64,000 nt of DNA from Epiperipatus broadwayi (GCA_028023455.1 JAQFVV010012536.1:2252001-2316000); one strand, 5' to 3'; shown: positions 1 through 12,836, counted from the first letter of the stretch. A program made the numbers and translations. The notes: generated by a model from the letters alone, not told the origin.

Positions 1-985
1 TCAGTAGCTATATCTTTTTTTAATTTATAATTTCTTGATTGATAGCCCACGATCTTGCTTCTTACATAGCATGAGAATGATATTCTCTGAATCATGATTG
101 GTTAAATTAAAATTATGCATGTAGAAAAAAAATTTTTAATACAATATGTATTTTGAAATTCATTTTTGTAATTATTTAACATGAAACTCTTTTCATATAC
201 TAATAAAATACTCTGAAAAAACATGAGCTGAATTAAGCCACTATGTAAAGGTATAACTGTATCAATATATTATCACTTAATAGCACTGAGTTAATTTTAG
301 GTGAAAACTTGCCAGAATAATAGTGCAAAATTAATTAACTAACTGCACCAGGAGCACAAGTCTTTTGAAATTTATTTTTGGTGTACTTCATATTTTATTA
401 TTATGGTTTCTGCTTTTGAAATATCGAACCAATAAAACTTTGATTTTTTTTTTCTATCTCTGCTAATTTTTGTTCACACATATATTTATTTTACATAAAT
501 GCAGTCAAAATTATCTAAAAATTAGATGAAGAAATGTATTTACAGATTATTGCTACAGTTTTAGTTTTGCCGAAAAGAGCTTTTTTATGTTATTTTTATG
601 TGTTATGAGTATATGACTATATTACAGATATTGTCATATATATATATTGTTGTTAGATAAAGATATTTTATTATATCTAAGATTTATTTTTAGTTTTAGT
701 AATGTATATGATTAAATTTTATTTTATTTTTGCTGATTATTTTTTTATTTTTTGATAAGAGCTGTTTTTATATTGTATATGTCAAAAAGAAAATTGAGTA
801 AATAAACAGATATTTTTTAATTATGTTTTTAACTTTTGTTCATATAAAGTTGATTAATGACTGCAAAATACAAAAAAATATTTTTCTCTCTTCTTTCTTA
901 GCTCAATATCATTTATAATTACAATCACTATATTTTTGCTAAAAGTGAAATTAGCATTCATAAAATTTTAATCCAAAATTGATTG
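1..985. other. AT-rich stretch, no gene seen
   Basis: Unique-looking AT-rich DNA with T and A runs. No convincing exon, RNA gene or repeat was seen. Confidence 0.6.
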
Positions 986-987
986 AG

Positions 988-1313
988 TTATCCTTTCTAC
1001 CAAGCTTGGCAGCATCTTTGTTTTGATTTATACAGTTTCAAGGGCCTACAAGTATTTATTTTTGGTTTTTTTTTTTTTTTTCAATTTTATTTTATTGAAT
1101 ATGTGTTAGTTATTGAGTTTTAAAAAAATTAATAAATCAATTATAAATTTCATTCAGATGGTTTATTTCAGTTTTTTTTTTTTATTATTAGGGTTAGGTT
1201 TATTTTTTTATTTTTATATTAAAATAAAATTGAAAAAAAAACATACAAATACTTGTAGGCCCATGAAACTGTATTTGGCAACAAAAATGGCTGCCAAGCT
1301 TAGTGGAAAAGAT
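988..1313. repeat. Foldback element G1
   Basis: Two arms of about 70 bp face each other (988-1058 and 1246-1313) around a T-rich core. The left arm reads ACCAAGCTTGGCAGC then GGGCCTACAAGTATTT; the right arm gives the reverse complement with a few changes. Related arms occur at 12837-13302 and 38472-39150, so this is a dispersed family with long terminal inverted repeats, probably a non-autonomous DNA transposon. No transposase remains. The short reading frame across it is low-complexity. Confidence 0.65.
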
Positions 1314-1860
1314 AATGCATAAGTAGTATTTTATCAAATGAACACATTTAAAAATTTATTATTAATGCAATTTGCTATTATTTTGATTGTATATTGTAAT
1401 GAATGAAACATATTTTGTTTGGATTTTTTATACTCATTAATAATGAAAATCTTTTTTTTTTTTTGGATATGTCAAAAATGAAATCATTAAATGTATTGCA
1501 AAGTGACTGGGATATAGGTACTTTAATCGTATTTAATTCCATAATGAAAACAATATTGTATACTTTATAATGAATAAAATCTGGATTGCACTGTACTGTA
1601 CTTTTTAAGTGTAAAATGTTGCAATTTTATCCTCAGATGATGTAGATTTAGTGAAGTTATTACCCTATGATGACATCAATCTTTATAAAAATGGCCACCA
1701 TTTTTAAAAAATGGCGGATGTTTTTTAAAAAAATTTTTAAAGATTGTAATAGTGAATAATGGATTGCAAATCAAAATAGTGGGTTCAATTTGATGATAAT
1801 CTATGGAAAATTCACCTATGAAGATCCATTGTATTCTGGGAAAAGATATATAGCATATTT
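1314..1860. other. AT-rich stretch, no gene seen
   Basis: Nothing supportable beyond AT-rich sequence with mononucleotide runs. Confidence 0.5.
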
Positions 1861-2018
1861 TACAATTGATTAACAATATGAGACCTTTTAAATATAAAAT
1901 ACTTCAATCCTATCTTAAAAAGCTTAATTATTTTAAATTACAATTGATTAACAATATGAGACCTTTTAAATATAAAATACTTCAATCCTATCTTAAAAAG
2001 CTTAATTATTTTAAATTA
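1861..2018 (+). repeat. Perfect 78-bp tandem duplication
   Basis: Two copies of a 78-bp unit (1861-1938 and 1939-2016) are identical as far as I can read, suggesting a recent duplication or an assembly artefact. The unit starts TACAATTGATTAACAATATG. The open frame across it exists only because 78 is divisible by three. Confidence 0.9.
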
Positions 2019-3364
2019 TGTTCCAAATTTGAGAAGTTAACTAAACTATTTTTGAGGGAATGAAATTTATGACCAATGGCTACCAACAGTAATTACTTGG
2101 CTATTTTTGTAAGTGCAGTTTTTGTTTTCCAGATTTTTAACTTTCATTTTTCATATGAAGATTTTCCATATTTTATAGAATGTTTTTTTTTATGGGGGGG
2201 GGGGGTCATTATAAACTTCATTTTTATTCTAAATAATCGCTAAAATTCATAAAGGTTGAAATCTTATAAATATTAAAAGTAATTTTAGGTTTTACGTTTT
2301 CCAATACTCAAAATTGCTCTTTCAACATCAATACATTTGAAAATGTACTTTACATTATTATTATCATTTTAATAAAGTTCAAAATAATTCATAGTTGAGA
2401 TTTTACAGAGCATTTGTGCAAATAAAAAGGATATACATATATATAGTTCATATTTGTGCAAAAATTCTCTTTTTTAAAAAAAAAAAAAAATTAATTTGAA
2501 TTTCATTTTTTTTTTTAAAAAAAGCAACTATACGTCTTAACATGTAAATCATTTGTTATGTAATTTTAAAATTGAGATTCTAAAATAAATTATAATAAGC
2601 AAACAGTGGCAAAACGATCATTTGATCATAAATAATGCATCGCCTAATTATTAATTAATCAATAATCTGCAAAGTTTAGTACAGAGATAGAGTCATAGAT
2701 CCTGGCGCACAAGATGCATAGATCTCAGGCCAAAACTGAGCGAACGAAGATTTTAGCTTGCGAAATTGTTGTTATAAGTATCTATCTAATTGGCATTAGT
2801 CAAGCGTCTTAATTGCTCAACTCTGATCATCCAGCAATGAGAAGTATCGATCATTACTTGTGGCAAGGAGGCCAAATATATTTACAGCTACTAATTCCTG
2901 TATTGTTTGATAAACGTTTAAATTTAACTCTCATCTTATTACGTTTACAAGAATAGAATAATGCCTTGAATTTCTATATGAGTTCTATAATCATAGGAGT
3001 AAATTTTGCATAACTTATATATGTACAATCAGTGCTTCATCTATTTATCAGACCTATCTAAATTAGCAAGAGATCTTTATTCTCTAGTAAAGCTGTAGAG
3101 AAATATCCATTTTCCAACCAATATTGGATGACTAGTTGGTTGGCTGTGAGCTAGCCACTTTATAAGATTTCTCAATGTTTACTGAGTCTGAACCCAGACC
3201 CCTATTATGGGCCTGGTAGTGGATTAGTTAATCCCTATACTGTTAAACTCTATTTTTAAGTGCTGATTTCAATTTGAATCTTGTTATAGATTAGATAAAA
3301 TAAAATGTTCATTCAGTCTTATATTTTCTAAAATAAAGCTACTATTTTAGAGACTGTGTCTTAA
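2019..3364. other. No gene seen
   Basis: Unique AT-rich DNA with a G run near 2197. A slightly GC-richer patch at 2695-2860 has an open frame of about 37 codons on the plus strand, but no good splice signals and no recognisable product. Confidence 0.45.
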
Positions 3365-3477
3365 TTGTGTAAATGCCCAGAGGCAAATCTCCATACAATA
3401 GCCCCACTCAATGCAAGCCAGAATAGTCAATGGATTTGGGAAGGTTTGTGCATAAAATCCCTATCTAGTGCCTACTC

Positions 3478-3537
3478 GTCCAATATCCCCAGACTTAGTT
3501 TCTAGCTTGTGGATTTCATCAGTGAGGTGCCTTGAAT
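3478..3537 (-). ncRNA. Hammerhead ribozyme, type I (A1a)
   Basis: On the minus strand: CTGATGA, a stem II of AATCC/AGCTA type (weak), GAAAC, then AAGTC. Stem I strands TTGGAC and the facing GATTCAA pair imperfectly. One base is inserted near stem III, so activity is uncertain. Confidence 0.55.
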
Positions 3538-4301
3538 CTGAGAGCACTGCATCTAGATCTTAATATCTAATGCAACTCTCCAGCAGCCACCTTTTATCTT
3601 GTTACCTAACTATAATGCTTTGAGCTCAAAATGAATACACAGTAATGTTTTCAATTCAAGGTTATTAACTAGTATCATCATATAGATTTGAACTTAGTTC
3701 AGCAACCATACTTTTTTGTGCCTTTAGTTCTTTAATAAACATAGAGGCCATAATCCTATTAAGCAGAATTAGTATTATACCACTAAACACCATATGATCA
3801 CCATTCTTTATGCTTAAACAAACTGTTTACACAGAGGCAAATCTCTCCATACAGTAGCTCCACTAATGCAAGCCAAAGTAATCCATGGATGCAGGAAAGT
3901 TTGTGCATAAAATCCTTGTCTAGTGCCTACTCATCCAATATCTCCAGACTAGTTTCGAGCTTGTGGATTTCATTAATGAGGAGCTTTGGATCAGAGTTTT
4001 GCCTCTGTGTAAACAGTATGTGTAAGCATTAAAGAATGGTAACCATGTGATGTTTAGTAGTTTAATACCAATGCTGCCCAATAGGATTATAGTAACTGTG
4101 GTATTAAAGAACCAAAGACACCAAAAAGTATGGATGCTGAACTGAGTTCAGATCTATATGACTATATAAACTAATGAACTTCAATTGAAAACATTTTTGC
4201 ATTTTAATTTTGAACTCAAAGCTTTATAGTTGGTTAATAAGATAAAATGTGGCTGCTAAAGGGCTGCATTAGATCCTGAGATCTAAGTGCAGTGCTCTCA
4301 A

Positions 4302-4359
4302 GTCCAAGGCTCCTCACTGATGAAAGCCATAAGCTAGAAACTAGCTGGTGATATTGGAT
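4302..4359 (+). ncRNA. Hammerhead ribozyme, type I (A1c)
   Basis: CTGATGA, stem II AAGCCATAAGCTA, GAAAC, then CTAGCTGG where intact copies have CTAGTCTGG, so the cleavage triplet has lost one base. Stem I (GTCCAA, TCCTCA and partners) is otherwise preserved. Probably an inactive relative of the intact copies. Confidence 0.5.
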
Positions 4360-4520
4360 GAGTAGGCACTAGATAGAAATTTTATGCACAAACTATCCTG
4401 CATTCATTGATTATTCTGGCTTGCACTGAGTGGCACCACTGTATGAAGAGTTTTGCCTCTGTGTAAACAGTTTGTGTAAACATAGAAAATCATGATCATG
4501 TGATGTTTAGTGTCTTAATG

Positions 4521-5165
<645 letters not shown>

Positions 5166-7005
5166 TTTGTTGTTTAGAATTTACAAAAAATCTATTGGGT
5201 AGAGATAGTATATCCATCTATATGTTTATGACTTGAATTTAAACCTCAGTTGGGTAAAAATTTAAATATTTTTTTCAGTTTTTATTTAAACTTAGAATTT
5301 TTCTTTCATGTAAATAATTCATAATCAATCCAGATAACCATCCAATATCAGTATGTAGGAAGATATTTTTGGTTGAAGTATAAAATGAGAATGCAAAAAT
5401 ATCTCAATTGCTCATCCCCCATTAACTGACAGCCTTGCTAAAAGATACATTTTCCTTCACTGTCTATTTATGACGGGACATTAATAAAGTCTTTATCCTG
5501 CAATCTGCCATTTCAAGGCTCATATATATATATAATTCAATATTAAATATAGCATATATAGGCTCATATATATATATAATTCAATATTAAATATAGCAGG
5601 TATATTTTATAATGAATTATTGAGGTTCACAAACTCATTTAGAGCTTTACATTTTCCACTGTGCATCAAGTTTAACACGTACATTTCTAGAATTCAATGC
5701 ACATCCTTGTACTCATTAATAGTCTTTGCTATAATAGCCATTATAACTTTACCAATAATTTATGTAATAGTCAAAACACGTTTTGGAAAATTAATAATAT
5801 ATTTAACAAGAACAAATTTTAAATAACTTAATTAGCAACAACATGTAATCAAATGAAAATGAATGAAAGTCACAAATTACATACTAAAGATATTTTTACT
5901 TGCCTCATCAATAAAATGCAATTAATATCCATTTTAAAGTTATACCATCACCTTTCTTTGCCTTTAGCAAGTAATTAATGTTAAACAACTTAAATAAAAT
6001 GAAACTGCCTACAGAATTAATGCAAATACCAATATTAAGGTATTTATTGAAATATATATGTACCCCAATCACATGACCTGTGTAAAGGCCTTTTTTTTAA
6101 TTGGTTGCTTCAACAATTTTTTTTTAAGATTTAATGTAAATTAAACAAAAGGACTTATAGTTATATATAAATAAATATGGAAAATGTACCCTGCTTGAAA
6201 GGCCATTGTTACCTGGCAAGACATTAATAAAGGTAAATTTAAATTTAAATTTTTAAATATACCTGTTCTTTTTTATATGTGAATTTGGCAACACTACAGA
6301 TAACTGCTTTGTAAAAAAATTATGGCTTGTTAATGGTGGAATTATTGTGAATTTGACAGCATTATGTACAAACATAATTGTTTTGTGAATTTGATACATG
6401 GCAGCCTTATGGACAAACATACATTCACCAATCAGACAACAGAAAATAAGTATTTTATATATATTATTTATGATATAAAAGATACATCATTTATGGACTT
6501 ATACAGGCCACTTAAAAGAGCTTCTTCTTTAGCCTGTATGCAATGTCTTATTTGGATTTGAATCTCTTGAATATTGACCAACATTGAATATTTGTCTATA
6601 CACACATATTGTCATTGGAAAACAAAATCTTAAGTTTATTGAAAAATTCTCAACTGTCTGGAAAAAAATTTCCAAGCTCAATATAGATTTGAACACATGT
6701 CATGAATGTATAAAGTAAATGCAAAAGCCACAATGTTTTACTACATTTTCAAACATATTTATTTTTATAAATATTTATGTATACAAAATACTACAGCTTT
6801 CCTGACAATAAGAAATTGTGTGTCAAAGATCTATAAAAAGATTGCTAGATGAATTCACTTTGAATAATATTTAAATAATGACATCAGAATTAACAACATC
6901 AAAAATTAATCTATCTATTATAATTAAGTTCTTCAAGCATTTTTTGGTAGCAGTGATATGGTCAACCTCAAATGATATGCTGTTACAATAAATAAAATAA
7001 TGGTA
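5166..7005. other. No gene seen
   Basis: AT-rich DNA. Apart from the tandem duplication at 5517-5604 no repeat was recognised. Short open frames near 5620 and 6364 lack splice sites, codon bias or recognisable motifs. Confidence 0.45.
5517..5604 (+). repeat. 44-bp tandem duplication
   Basis: Two adjacent copies of a 44-bp unit (5517-5560 and 5561-5604), each starting GGCTCATATATATATA. Confidence 0.85.
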
Positions 7006-7130
7006 TTAAATTAGTCTGGATAAGTAGGCACTAGATAGAGATTTTATGCACAAACCTTCCTGCATTTATTGATTACTCTGGCTTGCACTGAGTGGCACCA
7101 CTGTATGGAGAGTTTTGCCTCTGTGTAAAT
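7006..7130 (+). mobile_element. Family A fragment A2
   Basis: A 3' fragment of family A: begins inside the ribozyme (TAGTCTGGATAAGTAGGC), runs through the TGCACAAACCTTCCTGC block and ends at TTTTGCCTCTGTG. The ribozyme core is missing. Confidence 0.8.
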
Positions 7131-7823
7131 AAATAATAGCCAAGATATATTTTCTACCTTCCATTATGAAAATTAGAAAATCCTATACCTACAATTGAAG
7201 GAAATGAGACGTGACTGTATTAGAAATATAAAAAAAAGTAATATCTTCTAACATATAATCATGGTACGTTTCTAGTATTACACTATATACATCAAGTAAA
7301 TGTATCAATCTAGGAGTATGAAAATGGCATTGCCGAATTAATCAGCAATTCTTAGATCATGAATTCTCTATATAGACCATAATTTGTCTATTGAACAGCC
7401 ACTATGTTCATAAAGTCAATAAGTTTTTTTTATGTTTGCAAAATAAATGTTTTATATGAAAATCAAAAAAAAAAAAGAGACCTAAGTTGGTCCCACCATA
7501 ATATTAATTAAAAACATTTTTTAAATTGCGCACTAAAAATACTTTCAAATTACTAAGTGTGTTTCTTTTATATATAATGATTTGGAATATTCAGATTCAT
7601 GTACAACGTTGTTTATTCAACATATCTAAGCAATAAGTCTATAGTTTCTATCTAAAAAACTTTTTAAAGTAGTTAAAAGAAGTAAGTGTGCTTATACGCC
7701 ACTATAGATATGCACATAAGCTTATGGTTAAGACCCGTAGAGGTCCCTACTATTGCATTTTTATGTGCACATTCTTGAGGTTACAGCCTTAGTAAATATT
7801 GCTTGTTATTTTTATAAATTAAA
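7131..7823. other. No gene seen
   Basis: AT-rich DNA without supportable features. Confidence 0.5.
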
Positions 7824-8135
7824 CACGGCTTAGTGCTTTCAAGAACTTATGACATTCTCTGCATTCTCATATTGATAGCAAGATGGGATAGAGTAATAAT
7901 GGAGAGATGAGTGTAGTTGTATATATTTGAAGAAATTTAAATTTATTTAAATTCAATGTTAAATATTTAAATTAGAGTGCCCGTTTTTTGGAGAGGAGAA
8001 TGAATCTCTATGGTTGATAGCATTCTTATCATTGGCTATATACAAATACACTCATCTCTCCATTATTATTCTATTTCATCTTGCTATGAATATGAGTAGG
8101 CCATAAGTTTTCGAAAGCATTAACCTATATTTAAT
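7824..8135. repeat. Head-to-head foldback N
   Basis: A minus copy (7824-7930) faces a plus copy (8033-8135). Shared blocks are CACTCATCTCTCCATTATTA, CTTGCTAT(G/C)AATATGAG and GAAAGCA. The block CTATGAATATGAG followed by GAAAGC also occurs in the L array at 41.5-42.6 kb, linking the two families. Confidence 0.65.
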
Positions 8136-9385
8136 TTTTAGAAATAACAAGCTTCTCTATAGTTGTGTATATTAACGTCATTAAAATATTTAAATTAATT
8201 TGCATTCTTAATTCTAAAGATTTTTACCATTATTGTCTAATAAAGTACCTGAGTTTTTTTAAGTATTAATTATGTTGTTTCCATATGCAATGGGAATCAA
8301 ATGCCACATAAAATAAAAGCAATGATATAATCTAAACCTTTTTATTTTGAGCTGTTAAATTGAATGCATGTATAATACTCATAACTAATTAAATATAATA
8401 TTGGTATATATCAATAAAATACTAAATGCGTACAACATACATATAATATAGTATACAGTATGAGTTGTTGGCTGTATTTATCTCCTTTTACTACAAGAAT
8501 CCTGAAGCATACTTATATAACAATGAAGACCAGGTGAGTCTGTATATATAATCTTAGGTCGTCCTTCACATTTTCAGCTAGGATAAATTTGCTATAAGCC
8601 AGCTGGTTCTTCTCTCAAGTGTCTGCTTTGCTAGTCTGATGGTCTGTGTATCTTTTAGTAGTGTTGTTCTCTGGAGTAATTTTAATCATAATAATGTTTT
8701 CAATGTGTATTCTTGGAGCAATTGTTATAAGATCTTTTATTAATGGAATTTGGAATTTACAGATTTGTGTTAAATTATATTTTATGTTTGCATGCATGTT
8801 TTTATACATATACTGAAAATTACTAGACCAAAGTTTTTATAAGTTCCACTCAAAACCTTGACAACACATAAATCATGCTTTGAATTTGTCAGTACAGATA
8901 ATCATCAAAAGTTGAAATTTATGTTTTTGATCCTATTTACATTATAAAAGATTTCTAAATGATACTTCTAATGAGGGAGGAATTTTGATTACTTTTATAG
9001 GTGAGAACTGAATGCAGTAGAAATTATAATTAAGCAAGGTGTTAAAAGTCTTTCAGAAAGATTTGCTTCAATAGAAGATAAAAGATGGTATTACATGTGG
9101 TATATGTGAATATAATTTGTGTTTTATAAACGGTTATATAATCATTGTAAAAGTTACCTTTAATTGCTTTACTTTTCTCTCTGCTGTATTTTTTCCTTGT
9201 GGGTGTAAAATGTCCGTCCTTCTTTATGAGTAGCTAGTTTGCTAATGGGAATGATGAAGCAATAAGTCTATAAATAATGTTTACAAAATTAAAGACATAA
9301 ACTTATATTAATAACTAAAAAAAGTTTATAACTGTATTCTAATTAAAGTGGACTATTTTATCAACTAGAATTAATTATTTAATGT
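8136..9385. other. No gene seen
   Basis: AT-rich DNA. A 64-codon minus-strand open frame near 8615-8809 has no recognisable domain and no clear splice sites. Confidence 0.45.
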
Positions 9386-9417
9386 TTAGAAAAATTCAAA
9401 CTTTATTTAAAGTTTTC

Positions 9418-9535
9418 AACTACATTCAGTGCCCTGCATAGCTTGGACACAGTTGGTAGATTGTCCAACTTGGGATCAGGTGGTCCCAGGATTGATTCTG
9501 GCACTCAGACTTCTGACGTTTGAACTTCTTATGAA
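9418..9535 (+). mobile_element. SINE-like family F copy 1
   Basis: Shares with 12512-12660 and 17428-17560 a head resembling a tRNA (TTGGACACAGTTGGTAGATT for box A, AGGATTGATTC for box B), then TTGAACTTCTTATGAACTC and a block containing CCATATG. The tRNA of origin cannot be fixed. It lies between pieces of family D. Confidence 0.5.
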
Positions 9536-9538
9536 CTC

Positions 9539-9755
9539 TTGAACAATAAAACCATATGCTGTTTTCTTAAATGCATTCAGTTATCACTAGTAGCATATAG
9601 ATTATTATATAACATTTTGAGTTGTACTATTCTCCTCTCTTCATCAAGTATCGTTGGCCTGACTAGTGACCGTACTAGCATTAGAATCAAATCTGGAACT
9701 TTTAGATTTCTGAATACTGAATTTAAGGTAATACTCTAACCAACTAAGCTATTCT
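9539..9755 (-). mobile_element. tRNA-headed SINE D, minus copy
   Basis: Read on the minus strand: tRNA-like head (TTGGTTAGAGTATTACC as box A, GATTTGATTC as box B), then GGTCACTAGTCAGGCC, then TTGATGAAGAGAGGAGAATA and a 3' part ending in TGAATGCATTTAAG. The body resembles a hammerhead core (TTGATGA, stem GAG/CTC, AAAA), weaker than in other copies. It faces the plus copy at 9765-9985 head to head. Confidence 0.65.
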
Positions 9756-9764
9756 TTCAGGGAC

Positions 9765-9985
9765 TAACTGATTAGAGCTTCACTGTAAATTCAGTATTCA
9801 TGAAGCTAAAGATCCCAGGTTTAATTCCCATAGCATCACTGGAAGAACAGAGGAGAATAATACCACCAGAAGCATCGTGTTACATATTAATCTGTGTGCT
9901 ATTACTGGCAATTTAATGTATTTAAAAACTTTAAACAAACTTTGGATTTTTCTAATGATATTTAACCATTCTATACGGTGAAAAA
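9765..9985 (+). mobile_element. tRNA-headed SINE D, plus copy
   Basis: tRNA-like head (CTAACTGATTAGAGC and CAGGTTTAATTCCC), then AACAGAGGAGAATAATACC, a block ending TTTGGATTTTTCTA and the tail AAAAAAGTCCAACATA. With the minus copy it makes a head-to-head pair. Confidence 0.65.
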
Positions 9986-10079
9986 AGTCCAACATAAATT
10001 ATAAGTAAAATGCTATCTTCATAATTTTTCAAATAATTATTATATATATATATATTAATAAAATTATAATTATACTTCC

Positions 10080-10440
10080 ATTAAGTGATTTGTGTCCAAG
10101 TCGTGAGGGCAGAACATTTGACACATCAATTAAACTGTAATAATTTGCTATCTATACACACTGAACAATGATAAAGATATGTGTAAGAGATTGTGGTCTG
10201 GGACAACTAATGAGTGCTGGTTCAGCACGAAATATCCATCTTAAGAATCATAGATATTTTCTTATGTCATTGGTCATATGTTTATAATTGCAGCCCTCCA
10301 CAAGGTGTTAAAAGTGGCTAGAAACCAGTCCTTACCTTGCGTGAATGGTGTAGTGAAAATTACACTACCGAAATATTATGAATTAGTGAGTAATCTCTAT
10401 ACTAATACATGTTTATCGGCTATGCTACATCTATATTGAA
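10080..10440 (+). mobile_element. Family B repeat with hammerhead core (B1)
   Basis: Shares blocks with 55105-55560: the hammerhead core, GTCATTGGTCATATG, AAACCAGTCCTTACCTTG and TTACACTACCGAAATAT. No protein is encoded. The second copy has tandem and inverted units; this one looks like a single unit. Confidence 0.7.
10190..10250 (+). ncRNA. Hammerhead-like ribozyme (B1)
   Basis: CTAATGA, then a perfect 5-bp stem II (GTGCT/AGCAC, loop GGTTC), then GAAATA. One core base differs from CTGATGA (G5 to A), which should reduce or abolish cleavage. Layout equals that of family C. Confidence 0.55.
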
Positions 10441-11695
10441 ACGAATAAAAATTTTAATAACAGGGGTGTTGTCCATAGTACTCAATTTTTTTTCTTTACA
10501 GGATGTTCATCGATTATATTTTATATTAAAATTTCTTTTTATGTCAGATCTTTAGATTTTATTATTATTATTATTTTCTTTGGAATTCTTTCCCTTTCAA
10601 TTTCCAAATGAAATAAAAAGAAAACAAAATAGATTATTTCAATAAAATCATTAGTTCGTGTACGTTTTATGTTTTCAACAATTGTCAATTTATGATTCAC
10701 TTGCTTAATCAATAATTCTGAAAAGATTGGACTTCCTGTTATTTGTTTCGGGGGGGGGGGGTTGTTCCTGCTAAAATGAACATATTAATAATTCAAAACT
10801 CTTTTGAGTTTTTTTTTTAATTTAATGTTCTACTTCAGGTTAAATATTTGAACTTTTGGTCCCAAATTGATTAAATTATAGCAGTTAATTCTAAAAAATT
10901 TAATTTGTTGAACAGTTTTTTATTTACTCCTTTTTACTGACGTAAAATACAAATACTTCTAACCAGGTAATCGGTATTTATTAGATTTTTTTTTCCTTTA
11001 GTACATTTAAAACTTTTTAATTTTTTTCTATCATTATATTATTAAACCTTTTTCTTGTTTCTTTAGGAGAAAAAAAAAGAATATCGATTTGTTGATTTTT
11101 TATGGAAAAAGTATTTAAGTTTTGATTTTATTATGTTTATGTTAAATTGTTATTTAAAATGTATATTTAAAAAAAAAAATTACATCATCGAATGTTCTGT
11201 ACGTACTTTCAAATTATTTTTTTATTATTAGAATTGTCATTAATTTCGTGCACTAAACTAATATTGTTATCATTCTCTAACAGCAGGCGAATGAATGGTA
11301 AGTACTGTAATTACTTAATTTAAAAACTTCTTTTCCTGATCAAAATTAATGCATATTCCCTTCCTGGTCCATAAGTTCAGTTTCTAAATCAATTTTTACC
11401 TTAGAAAAGTAAAATCTACTGAAGGTGGATAAATTATATTATTGACAAATTGACTGAATCGGTTGAATATTCACCAGTCATATTGCTGCTTGATTACTAT
11501 GTGATTTCTTATGCAATGAACCAATAGCTAAATAGACTTTTTATAAAAATATGAGATGATTTTGTGATCAATTGAAATTAAGTTTAAGAAACGTGCTTGA
11601 ATAAGGTTGTTCAGAGTTTCAATTAATATCTAACAGACTTTCATGATTAGAAAAAGTATTATTCGTATATCTTCTTTACTTTTTTTGCATTTCTC
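10441..11695. other. AT-rich stretch with weak splice-like signals
   Basis: No repeat recognised. Strong polypyrimidine-AG sequences at 10500 and 11065 are followed by AT-rich open frames. At 11281-11303 two CAG acceptors, GCGAATGAATG and GTAAGTACTG would define a microexon of 14 or 11 nt. T-rich tracts are common here, so these could be chance. Confidence 0.25.
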
Positions 11696-11779
11696 TTTAT
11701 ATATTCATATGTATTAAAAAAATGTATCATCTCTTATACACTTTAATGCAATCTTTTTTTATAACTCCTTTATTTTGCT

Positions 11780-11828
11780 TGCAGTTTCAACTGCCCTGCA
11801 GTCATCATCAGAGCTACAACATTTAAAT
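11780..11828 (-). ncRNA. Hammerhead ribozyme motif (J minus)
   Basis: On the minus strand: CTGATGA, 6-bp stem II (GACTGC/GCAGTT, loop AGG), GAAAC. Both core boxes are intact. Stem I and the cleavage site could not be fixed by eye. Confidence 0.6.
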
Positions 11829-12069
11829 ATATAATCATATTACTATTATCTTATATACATATTAATATACATATTTTATATTACCATTCATAATCATATT
11901 TAACTTTAACTCTATAGTTTTGCTTCTCTTATTTCTTACTTATATTTGTTTATTGTTTTTTATTTGCAAAGGTACAGGGTTAAAATTAAATATGATTATG
12001 AATGGTAATATAAAATATGTATATTAAAATATATATAAAATAATGGTTATATGATTATATGTTTAAATG

Positions 12070-12110
12070 TTGTAGCTCTGACGAAGACTGCACGATAGTC
12101 AAAACTGTAA
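12070..12110 (+). ncRNA. Hammerhead ribozyme motif (J plus)
   Basis: CTGACGA, stem II GACT/AGTC, then CAAAAC in place of GAAAC. The G12 position looks mutated, so cleavage is unlikely in this copy. Confidence 0.5.
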
Positions 12111-12190
12111 GCAAAATAAAGGAGTTGTAAAAAAAGATTGCATTGAAGTGTATAAGTGGAGATGATAAAAAAAAATTAATATATATGAAT

Positions 12191-12511
12191 ATTAGAAAGA
12201 AAAAAAAATGAGAAAAAATTAAAGGCTTTAGAAAAGCAGATTTAAGCAAGAATGAAAGGGGAAAGTTGGACAGATAAAATTAATAATGTCAAAGAGTTGT
12301 GAAGACTAAATAAAAAATATAAAATTTATGAAAAAAATTATAAAAATTTATAGGATATATACTTCTAGGTAAAGGAATAAAAAGGACATGTTGAAAGGAT
12401 CATAGATTGTAAAAAGTGATAGAAGAAAAAAGAAGTTATTTGGATACAATAGTTTGGTCTGGTATATGAGACCTCGCCTTTGGCAGATAATTATTGATGA
12501 TGATGCCTTAT
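12191..12511. other. A-rich stretch, no gene seen
   Basis: A-rich sequence downstream of the J copy, with repeated AAAAAATT motifs. No gene seen. Confidence 0.45.
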
Positions 12512-12660
12512 ATGGGCTTGGTATAATGATAGGGTGGCAGACTCTAGAGATCAAAGTCCCTGGGTCACAGTCCATCTCTATCACTTTTGGTGCTTGCATT
12601 TGTTATGAACTCTTGAGCCATAAGCCACGTGATTATTTATTTACTGAAGATGATTATCTT
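12512..12660 (+). mobile_element. SINE-like family F copy 2
   Basis: Best copy of family F: GCTTGGTATAATGATAGGG, GACTCTAGAGATCAAAG, GGGTCACAGTCC (tRNA-like boxes A and B), then GTTATGAACTCTTGAGCC and CCACGTGATTATT. A short A-rich tail follows. Confidence 0.55.
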
Positions 12661-12836
12661 TATAAAGTTATAGTATTTAAGTATATATAGTCCATGTAGT
12701 CTTAAACTTTATAACCTTTTCCTCTTTTTATAATTGCAATATTTTATGGGATTTTGTTTATAATCATTCTTATCTTAAAATTTACAGCTTGAATTATATT
12801 CACTGTTATAATTTCAGTACTCGTGTATTATTTTTT

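Larger units (their letters stand above)
3365..4520. mobile_element. Family A foldback multimer A1
   Basis: Three family A units: two tandem minus-oriented (3365-3790 and 3781-4000, ribozyme-to-ribozyme spacing about 450 bp), then one plus-oriented (3995-4520). The outer end shows CATATGATCACC and GATCATGTGATG. Recognisable blocks are TTTTGCCTCTGTG, the block around TGGATGCAGGAAAG, and a hammerhead core in each unit (3478-3537 and 4302-4359, with a decayed core near 3928-3990). No protein is encoded. The mix of tandem and inverted copies is seen in several other families here and resembles Penelope-like or retrozyme insertions. Confidence 0.75.
11700..12190. mobile_element. Head-to-head family J pair with hammerhead cores
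   Basis: A minus copy (about 11700-11900) and a plus copy (about 11985-12190) share GTTGTAGCTCTGA, the ribozyme core, GCAAAATAAAGGAGTT and AAAAAAAGATTGCATT. Heads meet in an AT-rich centre. The core followed by AATAAAGGAG resembles pLTRs of Penelope-like elements known from other animals. Confidence 0.7.

Noticed and set aside
8615-8809. 64-codon minus-strand ORF as a gene
   Set aside because: No recognisable motif, no splice sites, and composition no different from the background.
11065-11235. Open stretch of about 54 codons after a strong polypyrimidine-AG
   Set aside because: Residues are mostly F, K, Y, L and I as expected from random AT-rich DNA, and no convincing donor follows.
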